Part shown: positions 8,323-15,963 of the stretch, in pieces
How the letters are laid out: the number at the start of each line of letters is the position of its first letter
Numbering within the stretch: the first letter of the stretch is position 1
From: Dawidia cretensis
Lineage (GTDB): Bacteria > Bacteroidota > Bacteroidia > Cytophagales > Cyclobacteriaceae
Reading direction: 5' to 3'
DNA length: 64,000 nt
NCBI RefSeq assembly: GCF_018598175.1
Contig: NZ_JAHESE010000012.1
Location: 62,001 to 126,000, forward strand
Notes under the pieces: generated by a model
The model's input: only the letters and a program-made list of their open reading frames with translations
Told to the model about the DNA's origin: nothing
Databases searched by the model: none
Translations under genes and position numbers: made by a program

Positions 8323-10947
8323 CTAATTTACCGGAATAATCTGCTCAGAAACATTCCACCCACTAACCGTTACCGCTACAGGCACATTGCCCGGTGTATA
8401 GTCGAGCACTACAGTCCTCTCTTCTCCTGGTACAACAGAAACATAGTTGTCGCTATAAAACACCGGCAGCAGCCGTTTCTTCGTATTCGCATCAATCAAC
8501 GACACACGATTAAAGAACGCCACGGCGCTGCCAGCAGGGTTCTTCAACGTTACCGACACCTGCCCAGCGCCCAGGCGTTTGACAGTTGTTTTTACCGGTG
8601 CGGCCGCCAGTTGATTCAATCCCGGATAGGATCCTTTTGCATCCGGCATCCAGTATAAGTTCTCACTGACCACGTTCTTTTTCACGTCCAGCAACTGCAA
8701 CGACAGGAATACGTCCTTCGGTTGTCCCGGCTGATTCAGATATCCTTTTACCGAGAGATACTTCTTCGCATCGGTAGGCTCAATACCGACAAACACTTGC
8801 GTGATAAGGCGTTCTTTACCAGTCGCGTCGTATGCTTTTACCACCAGCATCAGATCGTTGTAGGCCGCGAAGGTATTGTTCGCTACCATCACCATGCCTG
8901 TTACCGGGTTACACATCACGTGCAGCGGCTCGCTGCCTTTGCGCAAGCCGTAGAGACACGCGTTGGGATCGAGATAGTAGTCGTACATCTGGCCACGCAG
9001 TGCTGTCCAGGGGTTTTGCGTTTTCCAAATGATCGTGCCGGTATACCAATCCCACATGTGCGCGCTGAAGCCTTCCATCAGTGCGCGGTATTGGTCATAG
9101 TTTACGAGCTGTGCTTTGTTGGCGAAGTCGGCCATGTCTTTCGGTTTGCCGTAGCGGTATACAGACGAATCATAGCCGATGTATTTGTGATATTGCCATA
9201 CGGAGTCGATGCGCCGGTTGGGATCATCGGGCGCTACGCGGTTTGCTTCCGGCAGAAAACGCTCCAGTGAAACGGCGTCGCCTACACCCACCGATCCTAC
9301 TTCGGAGTTGAAGGGGAAGGTGCGATCTTCCCAGAACGTACGAATATTCTGAATGCCGTAAGGGCCATCGCCATTGCCACCAATGCTGTTATAGGACATG
9401 CTGTCGGTGTTGGAATATTCAGCAAACCAACGTGTGCCATCCAGGCGCGGCAGCAGATCGTCGCGCAGGGCGCTCAGGATGTCGGCCGGCGGGGTGATCT
9501 CATTACCACCACACCACATGGCGAGCGACGGGTGGTTGCGTACCATTTTGATCTGGTCTTCGCACGAAGCAATAAACAATTTATGATCATCGGGATAGTT
9601 ACGACGGGTCCATTGGTCTTCGGTCTTCATGGGGTCAAGCCAGCGGCCATTGCAATCACCCGACATCCAGAAGTCTTGCATGACGAGCAGACCATAGCGG
9701 TCGCAGGCTGCAAAGAACTCCGGGCGCTCGATCAATGCTCCACCCCACACACGAATGAGGTTGAGGTTCATGTCACGGTGGAATCGGATTTCGGCGTCAT
9801 ACCGCGCATCCGAAAAACGGAGCATGGCATCGGAAATAATCCAGTTGCCGCCCTTGATAAAAATCTTCTGCCCGTTCACGGATGCCTCGCGGCTGCGGGT
9901 ATGGGTATTCCAGGCTGTGCGCACTTCCCGCACACCGACGGTAATCTTTTCTTCATCTGATGCACCTTTACCTTGTTCGGTAAATTGCAGCGACGATGTA
10001 TACAGGTGCTGCGCCCCGTAGCCGTTGGGCCACCAGAGTTTGGGGTTGCTAAGTGTCAATACTGGTAGGGTGACGGTGAGCGTTTGCTGCGGAGCAATTG
10101 TCACCGCCTGTGATACTGTCTGACCATCGAGCGTATAGGTGAGCGTACCTTTTACTTTTGCCGCAGTAGGATTCTCCAACTCAGCAGAAACGTTGATCAG
10201 TGCAGGTGCCTGGTTGCCTTCCGGGAAGCGTTTACCCGGCACGCGTGTCACTACGTGCGGATTTTTAATGTTAATTGACTTCGTTTGTTCGATCCATACT
10301 TTATCCCAGATGCCGGTGTTCCGGTCGCGAATGGGTTGAATCCAGTCCCACCCCGCGACGTATTGGTGTGCTACATTTTTTGCAATGGTACCATCGCCAC
10401 CTTGCCCACCATTGGGGTTGCCCGCGACATCGGCCGGGTGTACAATCACCGCCAGGCGGTTGGTGCCTCCGGGCCGGAGCGCTTTTGTGATGTTGTATAC
10501 CTGGCGCAGGAACATGCCATTGTGCGGTTTGGCGTTCAGTTTCTCGCCGTTGAGAAATACATCGCAGCGATAGTTTACACCGCGCAGGTGCAGCCAGGCC
10601 TGATCGCCGGCAACGAGGGCCGGATAGGTAAAGTCGTTTACGAACCAATAGGTATAATGCGCATTGCCCGTTTTATAGATGTCGGGGATACGTTCGTTGT
10701 TCATGCCATAGAACGGGTCGGGCACCAGACCGTTTTCCAACAGCGTGGTCAGTACGGTGCCGGGTACACGTGCCGGTATCCAGCCCGTAAGGCTGCCTGC
10801 CGCACGCGACAGGGCTGCGCCGTCTTCCTGTACTTCACTCGCTCGTCGGGCTTTCCAGGCCTTGTTCAGGTCGTAAAGACGTTGCGCATTTGCCACGGGG
10901 GCACAGAAGATCAAAAGAAGCAGGAAGAAAACAGATGGGAATTTCAT
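8323..10947 (-). CDS. Glycoside hydrolase family 2, beta-mannosidase / exo-beta-glucosaminidase type
   Basis: A secreted 874-residue GH2 enzyme. Signal peptide 1-21 (MKFPSVFFLLLLIFCAPVAN, cut before Q22). Order: sugar-binding jelly-roll domain (about 22-220), immunoglobulin-like domain (225-345), TIM barrel (350-660), C-terminal beta domains. The acid/base is E483 in WCGGNEIT; the nucleophile is probably E549 in FNSEV. The arrangement SGDCNGRW then NE fits the CsxA-like exo-glucosaminidase and mannosidase subgroup better than beta-galactosidases. Exact sugar specificity cannot be read from sequence. Its promoter and a terminator-like hairpin are at 10958-11019. It belongs to the carbohydrate island with the GH29 and GH3 genes. 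Confidence 0.9.
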   Translation of the reverse strand: MKFPSVFFLLLLIFCAPVANAQRLYDLNKAWKARRASEVQEDGAALSRAAGSLTGWIPARVPGTVLTTLLENGLVPDPFYGMNNERIPDIYKTGNAHYTYWFVNDFTYPALVAGDQAWLHLRGVNYRCDVFLNGEKLNAKPHNGMFLRQVYNITKALRPGGTNRLAVIVHPADVAGNPNGGQGGDGTIAKNVAHQYVAGWDWIQPIRDRNTGIWDKVWIEQTKSINIKNPHVVTRVPGKRFPEGNQAPALINVSAELENPTAAKVKGTLTYTLDGQTVSQAVTIAPQQTLTVTLPVLTLSNPKLWWPNGYGAQHLYTSSLQFTEQGKGASDEEKITVGVREVRTAWNTHTRSREASVNGQKIFIKGGNWIISDAMLRFSDARYDAEIRFHRDMNLNLIRVWGGALIERPEFFAACDRYGLLVMQDFWMSGDCNGRWLDPMKTEDQWTRRNYPDDHKLFIASCEDQIKMVRNHPSLAMWCGGNEITPPADILSALRDDLLPRLDGTRWFAEYSNTDSMSYNSIGGNGDGPYGIQNIRTFWEDRTFPFNSEVGSVGVGDAVSLERFLPEANRVAPDDPNRRIDSVWQYHKYIGYDSSVYRYGKPKDMADFANKAQLVNYDQYRALMEGFSAHMWDWYTGTIIWKTQNPWTALRGQMYDYYLDPNACLYGLRKGSEPLHVMCNPVTGMVMVANNTFAAYNDLMLVVKAYDATGKERLITQVFVGIEPTDAKKYLSVKGYLNQPGQPKDVFLSLQLLDVKKNVVSENLYWMPDAKGSYPGLNQLAAAPVKTTVKRLGAGQVSVTLKNPAGSAVAFFNRVSLIDANTKKRLLPVFYSDNYVSVVPGEERTVVLDYTPGNVPVAVTVSGWNVSEQIIPVN

Positions 10948-10957
10948 ACGACGCGAA

Positions 10958-11010
10958 TTTAAAAAAATCCTCTCGCCTCCACCCCTTTCGCGGTGAAGGT
11001 AGAGAGGATC
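10958..11010 (-). terminator. Hairpin with T-run in front of the GH2 gene
   Basis: Arms GAGAGGAT (11002-11009) and ATCCTCTC (10967-10974) read on the minus strand form a hairpin with a run of T immediately after it (10961-10967). It has intrinsic-terminator form, lies just 12 bp before the GH2 start codon, and follows the -7 box at 11012-11019. It may end the sigma-factor transcript or act as an attenuator in the GH2 leader. Confidence 0.55.
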
Positions 11011-11011
11011 C

Positions 11012-11019
11012 CAAACCTA
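11012..11019 (-). promoter_or_regulatory. Bacteroidota -7 box for the GH2 gene
   Basis: TAGGTTTG on the minus strand matches TAnnTTTG exactly. No clear TTTG -33 box is seen. If used, the transcript would begin at about 11005, inside the hairpin that follows, so hairpin and promoter belong to one control unit. Confidence 0.45.
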
Positions 11020-11109
11020 ATCCAGCACTGGCAGAACACCAGCACTTTAACCCAGACGCGTAAATCGTCTATTCCTAATACCAAAAAATGAAAATAATTA
11101 TCCCGACTC

Positions 11110-11709
11110 TTAATGCAATTGTTTTCGGAGCGAGCGCAGGGCCTTAAATACAGCATTGTACACCGACTGGATCGTGATACCCAGCTCGGCGGCAATCTCC
11201 TGGTTGGTACGTTGCTTGTTGAATTTCAGGTGCAGCAGCTGTTGCTGATGATGTGACAGGGTATTGAGCGCACGCAGCACATCCTCGCGTTGATCGTCGT
11301 ATACCTCATCGCCGGCGTTTTCATCGGCCATATCGAGCTCCAGTGGATCTTCCGCTGCCTTGTAGCGAATGGCGGCCGATTTCAGGACATCGAGGATCTT
11401 ATGTTTGAGCGAAGTGAATAAATAATATTTGACCGAGGTCGTCTGGTTCAGGTTCTCGCGGTTGTGCCACAGCTTGACGAACAAATCCTGAATGCAGTCT
11501 TTGATCAGGTCCTGATCGTCGGATATTTTCTTGCCGTATTGATAAAGGTCGAAAAAATACCTCCGATAGATCAGCGCGTAAGCTCCCTCGTCCCCCTGCT
11601 TAAAATGCTCCCATAGGGTAGCCTCCCCCACCTGCAAGGCATTGACCCGCTTCAAAATACCATTTTCCACCCTTCTCAAGTATATCAGAAATTTGCTCCG
11701 TGTACGCAA
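11110..11709 (-). CDS. ECF-type RNA polymerase sigma factor
   Basis: A 199-residue sigma-70-family factor. Region 2 spans about 35-105 (GDEGAYALIYRRYF, then DLIKDCIQDLFVKLW) and region 4 about 145-199 with helix-turn-helix TNQEIAAELGITIQSVYNAV. Length and layout fit the Bacteroidota ECF group that usually sits next to a FecR anti-sigma gene and SusC/SusD genes. None of those is adjacent here; the neighbours are GH2 and GH29 genes. The first 20-25 residues are basic and may not be translated, as an in-frame start closer to region 2 is possible. It may control the surrounding glycosidase genes, but that is inference. Confidence 0.9.
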   Translation of the reverse strand: MRTRSKFLIYLRRVENGILKRVNALQVGEATLWEHFKQGDEGAYALIYRRYFFDLYQYGKKISDDQDLIKDCIQDLFVKLWHNRENLNQTTSVKYYLFTSLKHKILDVLKSAAIRYKAAEDPLELDMADENAGDEVYDDQREDVLRALNTLSHHQQQLLHLKFNKQRTNQEIAAELGITIQSVYNAVFKALRSLRKQLH

Positions 11710-11841
11710 ACGGGCTTAAAAATCTAACTTTTTGACCGTACTACGAAATGAAATTGCAAGTTTTTGGGAGAAGGCAAAAGGAATCATTACAACCGTTGTA
11801 AATCCCGGTTGAAAGGTGGAAAAGCGACATTTGATGGGCGA

Positions 11842-13275
11842 CTACTTGCCCGCGTCGTAGGCTAAGGTCAGCGCCGGCGTATAGCTTTTGGCAACCGATG
11901 CCGGTATTGACACCGTTACAATGTCGCCCTGTACCGACCATTTTACGGTAGCGCCGGAGCTGAGCAACGTCATGCGTGTGCCTTTGCGGGGTACATTTCC
12001 TTTCCAGGATACCGTGCGCGGCATGGGCATGTCTTCGGCAAGACAGGAAATAGCAAATAGTTTTCCCGCAGTATTGGTCGTGAAGAATGTTTTGTCTGAT
12101 TGATAATGCGCTGCCGGACGGGTGTCGTAGATCGCCGCGCCGTTGCGGGTTAACCAGGCGCCGATATCTTTCAAGCGGTCGATCTGTTCTTGCCGCAGTG
12201 TCCCTTCGGGGGTCGGGCCTACGCCGAGTAAAAGACTTCCGCCTTTGGCTACCACTTCTGCGAGTGTGTGAATGACTTTGGCAGCCGATTTATACTTGTC
12301 GTTGGGAACGTGGCCCCAGGCACCGCCCAGGGTGATGCAGCTCTCCCACGGATGATCGAGCCTGGTCGCCGGTATATGCTGCTCGGGCGTTTGGTAATTC
12401 TCGTAAGGGCCATGTACCGTGCGGTCGACGATCAGCAGGCCGGGTTGTGCGGCACGCGCCATGGTGGCGATGCGGGGTATATCTATTTCCTGGCTCCACG
12501 GCGGGATTGCCGCGCCCCAGGCACGCACTTCGTCGTTTACCGTTTCCAGCGGTCGTACCCAGCCCCCATCGAGCCACAAGATGTCGATGGCGCCATAGTC
12601 GTGCATGAGCTCGTTGACCTGATTGTAGGCAAACTGCTTGAACTTGTTCCACCGCCAGGGATTCTTCCGGATGTCGTAGTTTACGTTGCGATCTGGCGTT
12701 GCGTATCGCGGCCACCAGAAATACTCCGAGTGCCAGTCAGGCTTGGAGTAATAGGCACCGATCATAAAGCCTTGCTTCCGGAACGACTCAAATACATATT
12801 TCGCTACGTTTGCTTTCGGATGGTTTGCGAAGGGACCGTTGGTAATCTTGAAGTCGGTCTGTTTCGTGTCGAACATGTTGAACCCATCGTGGTGTTTAGT
12901 GGTGAATACCACGTAGCGCATGCCGGCGTCCTTTGCCGCTTGTGCCCACTGGTCGGGGTTGAATTGTGTGGGATTAAAATCTTTCTTTAATCCCCAATAC
13001 CATTGTTTATACGCATCGTAGGTGATCGTGCTGTCGCGTGAGATCCAATCTTCCGAGCAGAGCTCCCACGATTCGATAATGCCGGGTACGGCGTATAATC
13101 CCCAGTGAATGATCATACCGAACTTCTGGTCGCGCCAGTGTTCCAGCTTCTGCCGAACCTGGGTGTCGGCAGGCCATTCATAGACGGTTGATTGACGGTG
13201 CAGGTTATCCTGGCCGTGTACGGTCAGAGCCGCCATGCACGCGACCAGTCCCAGCAGTATCAGACGTCTCATCAT
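11842..13275 (-). CDS. Alpha-L-fucosidase, glycoside hydrolase family 29
   Basis: A secreted 477-residue GH29 enzyme that removes terminal alpha-L-fucose from glycans. Signal peptide about 1-21. Family motifs: FGMIIHWGLYAVPG (52-65), TTKHHDGF (125-132), and the nucleophile D236 in ILWLDGGW. A C-terminal beta domain follows the barrel from about 380. The gene starts 4 bp after the stop codon of the upstream hydrolase, so the two are co-transcribed. Freed fucose would feed the catabolic operon at 20113-23723. Whether it prefers alpha-1,2 or 1,3/1,4 linkages cannot be told. Confidence 0.94.
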   Translation of the reverse strand: MMRRLILLGLVACMAALTVHGQDNLHRQSTVYEWPADTQVRQKLEHWRDQKFGMIIHWGLYAVPGIIESWELCSEDWISRDSTITYDAYKQWYWGLKKDFNPTQFNPDQWAQAAKDAGMRYVVFTTKHHDGFNMFDTKQTDFKITNGPFANHPKANVAKYVFESFRKQGFMIGAYYSKPDWHSEYFWWPRYATPDRNVNYDIRKNPWRWNKFKQFAYNQVNELMHDYGAIDILWLDGGWVRPLETVNDEVRAWGAAIPPWSQEIDIPRIATMARAAQPGLLIVDRTVHGPYENYQTPEQHIPATRLDHPWESCITLGGAWGHVPNDKYKSAAKVIHTLAEVVAKGGSLLLGVGPTPEGTLRQEQIDRLKDIGAWLTRNGAAIYDTRPAAHYQSDKTFFTTNTAGKLFAISCLAEDMPMPRTVSWKGNVPRKGTRMTLLSSGATVKWSVQGDIVTVSIPASVAKSYTPALTLAYDAGK

Positions 13276-13279
13276 GTTA

Positions 13280-15757
13280 TTATTTTTTTGGTGTATCGGT
13301 GTTGGTATTGCCGGTCTTTGTCGTACGCTCTCCGGTCTCTATACGCCAATCGTTGCTATAGTATCCGGTCGACAGGATGCCATCCGCGCCGCTCTTCAAC
13401 ATCTCTGTAGACAAGATCGTGTAGTCGGGGAACCCGCTGCCCCCGGCAAAATATTGGTTGGGCTCGGTAGCCGACATGCCCGGCAGTCCCGTACCGCCGA
13501 TCACCGCGACAGAGGCTACATCGCTGTCAGCACGAGGCCACATAAAGTATGCACCATACTGATCCCCGCGGTATTGCTGGCCATCGATGGTGACAAGATT
13601 ACGCGTTAGGGTAATGGGACAGTTCTTCAATAGTTTGTTCCAGGCTGCATTGGTCGTTGCGTTGCCATAGAGAATAACACCACGGTCCGGATATTTCGCC
13701 GGTTGGAAAGCTTGATCGGCTACGATGTCTACCGCGCCGTTGCCACGGTAGTACCATACTTCCGCGTCGTAGCGTGCTTTGGCATAGGACCAGGCGTTCT
13801 CGGCCGCTGTACCTTTTGTGCTATACACAAACACCATGCGGTTTTTGAATGGCTCTTTGAATGTGCCGTTGCGCGTCACCCCTTTCTGCTTCGCATCCGG
13901 CTTAGCCGACACCTGCCATGTATTGCCGGATCGTGTAAGATATACCCACTCGGCGGCCGTTTTGGTATAAGAGATCGCGGGTTGTCCGTCCAGTGTTATG
14001 GTGACGACATCGCCTGTGTTGAACACGGCCAGAGAAAGACCCGCGATGGAAACATTGGTAGTCGTACCGGTGATGGTTTTCTTTTTCTTGTCGCGGGCGA
14101 GGTCTACTTTGCTATAGTCCAGGAGGTGTTGCTGCTGTGCGATGGACACCCAACGATAGTGGTGAGAGATGGCAGGGTTCGCAGTTGTGAATTCCAGTTT
14201 ATCCACAGCGCTGTCTGGCTGAATCGTGTGCCATTTGAAGTATTCAAAGATTGGATTCCAATCAACACTTTCATTTCCAAACCAGTGGCTCCCGCCGGGA
14301 TATTCATAGTAGCTGAAGTCTTTGTGGAAATCACCGAGCAGGCGGCGCATCTGGCGGGCGTAGTCAACGGAAACCACTTTGTCGCTGTCGCCGTGGTGAA
14401 TGTATATACCCAGGCCTTTGTAGTTGCCGGCCAGGGCAATGACGTCGCTGGGGTTGCTGGCGCGCAGCAACATCTTCTCGGCTGCAGAACGGCTTTCGGT
14501 CGGAATCTTACCGTCGGCGGAGCCATAGCCCGTCAACGTAGGATAGCCGGCACAAGGGGCAATAGCCGCCCAGTTGCCCGGATAGGTTGCGCCGAGGTAC
14601 CAGGTGCCGTGTCCGCCCATGGAGTGGCCGGTGAGGTAAATGCGTTTGGGATCGGGCGTAAATTGTTGCTTTGCTTGTGCTAATACTTCCAGCGCGTCGA
14701 GGCGGCCCCAGTCTTCCCAGTTAAAGCCGCGCGGGCGACGATTGGTCGGTGCTACCAGCACACCCCAATCTTTGGAACGATATGCACGTGCCTGGCTGAT
14801 TGCCTCTACGCTGGCACCGTGCACTGAAAAGAACAATGCCGGCGCTGTCGTGCTTCCTCCGAGCTGCGGCGTGACGCTATAGTATTGAATGCTACCGTCG
14901 ATGTCACTGACGAAGGTTTTGCTGTAATGATCCTGCGGTTGCATTGCATCGATCCTGATCTCTTGTGCATCCAACGCGCGGCCGTTAGCACCTTGTCGTA
15001 TCGTGAGTGTACACGTATATGAGCCTTTCGCGCTGACGGTGGCAGGGTCTATGCGAAAACCTACTTTGCGGATGCTCCACGGTGTCAGCGCTGGTATTTG
15101 TGTCGTTACTTCTTTGCCTTCCAGTTTTGCTGTGATATGCAGGTCAGTAAGCGTCTTATCCGACGCATTCACGGCTACAACAGCGCCCCATAGGTTCTCA
15201 GCCGATTGACCCACAACGATGTGTGGCAGCGTTGCATCGTCTGTGCGCAGAATCACGGCTTTCTCCTGAAACAGCAGACGCGCCGATACACCCTGGCGCA
15301 CAGCCCATGACGAGCAGCGGATCAGCAGCTCGTTCTTACCCTTCTTGAGCTTCACCGGTACATATAACCATCCGAGGCGGTAAATATCGCCGGCGTGCGG
15401 CTCGCCGTTGAAGAACAGCATGTTGTGCCCCGACACGTGTAGCAATGCCGTTTGTTCAGCCGTGGCCTCGTATGTTAAATACAAATAACCGTTTACGATG
15501 GCACGACCTTTAAAAAGTCCGGCACTGTCGGCTTTAATCGCTGTCCACCCGATGTTTTTATCAGTCGCAGCGGGGGTTGTGAATTGTCCGGTAAACCACG
15601 CATATGTCAGTTGATCGGTCACCAACGCTTCGCGGCCGTAGCGATGCAGCGAGTCTGCCGCCAATCCTTCGCGGAAAGTGTATTCGGTTGGGGTTTGTGC
15701 GTGAGCCAGCGCCGTGCATAGGCATAAACAAATGACGAGTATCCGCTTTTTTGTCAT
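13280..15757 (-). CDS. Secreted alpha/beta-hydrolase (prolyl-oligopeptidase/esterase type)
   Basis: An 825-residue secreted protein. Start taken at MTKKRILVICLCLC, which gives a proper signal peptide (1-20, ending AHA-Q); the frame is open 29 codons further. The N-terminal 270 residues look like beta-sandwich domains. The catalytic part has the nucleophile elbow GHSMGGHG with S379, an aspartate in HHGDSDKVV (D457 or D459) and a histidine at 491 (GGSHWFG). This order matches peptidase S9/PHB-depolymerase-like esterases found in polysaccharide loci. It is first in a two-gene unit with the fucosidase, which suggests removal of acyl groups from a fucosylated glycan, but the substrate is inferred only from context. 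Confidence 0.82.
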   Translation of the reverse strand: MTKKRILVICLCLCTALAHAQTPTEYTFREGLAADSLHRYGREALVTDQLTYAWFTGQFTTPAATDKNIGWTAIKADSAGLFKGRAIVNGYLYLTYEATAEQTALLHVSGHNMLFFNGEPHAGDIYRLGWLYVPVKLKKGKNELLIRCSSWAVRQGVSARLLFQEKAVILRTDDATLPHIVVGQSAENLWGAVVAVNASDKTLTDLHITAKLEGKEVTTQIPALTPWSIRKVGFRIDPATVSAKGSYTCTLTIRQGANGRALDAQEIRIDAMQPQDHYSKTFVSDIDGSIQYYSVTPQLGGSTTAPALFFSVHGASVEAISQARAYRSKDWGVLVAPTNRRPRGFNWEDWGRLDALEVLAQAKQQFTPDPKRIYLTGHSMGGHGTWYLGATYPGNWAAIAPCAGYPTLTGYGSADGKIPTESRSAAEKMLLRASNPSDVIALAGNYKGLGIYIHHGDSDKVVSVDYARQMRRLLGDFHKDFSYYEYPGGSHWFGNESVDWNPIFEYFKWHTIQPDSAVDKLEFTTANPAISHHYRWVSIAQQQHLLDYSKVDLARDKKKKTITGTTTNVSIAGLSLAVFNTGDVVTITLDGQPAISYTKTAAEWVYLTRSGNTWQVSAKPDAKQKGVTRNGTFKEPFKNRMVFVYSTKGTAAENAWSYAKARYDAEVWYYRGNGAVDIVADQAFQPAKYPDRGVILYGNATTNAAWNKLLKNCPITLTRNLVTIDGQQYRGDQYGAYFMWPRADSDVASVAVIGGTGLPGMSATEPNQYFAGGSGFPDYTILSTEMLKSGADGILSTGYYSNDWRIETGERTTKTGNTNTDTPKK

Positions 15758-15791
15758 GGTGGAATAGGTACAATAGGTTTTACACGATACA

Positions 15792-15811
15792 CGGCCGCAA
15801 GCTTGCGGCCG
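15792..15811. promoter_or_regulatory. 20-bp perfect palindrome between divergent hydrolase genes
   Basis: CGGCCGCAAGCTTGCGGCCG is its own reverse complement over all 20 bases. It lies 34 bp upstream of the esterase start and about 150 bp upstream of the GH3 start, in a divergent spacer. It could be an operator for a dimeric regulator or a cruciform/hairpin element; no regulator gene of matching class is adjacent. Confidence 0.5.
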
Positions 15812-15963
15812 ATGATCTCCTAGCAAACGAAGTGTATGAGCCAATCTAACACAAAGATGCCAATAAAATTATGGAGACCTTTGTGAAAAAAATTATCCCG
15901 ATGGTAGGTCTTCGCAATAAATTACCGTCAATATTTGGGCTCTCAACATTAATCACCTTTCGC

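Noticed and set aside
8722-9960. Long open frames on the plus strand opposite the GH2 gene
   Set aside because: They are antisense shadows caused by codon bias in a GC-rich gene; the GH2 frame has all catalytic motifs.
12268-12990. 240-codon open frame opposite the fucosidase gene
   Set aside because: Antisense to a clear GH29 gene; no motif, signal or promoter of its own.
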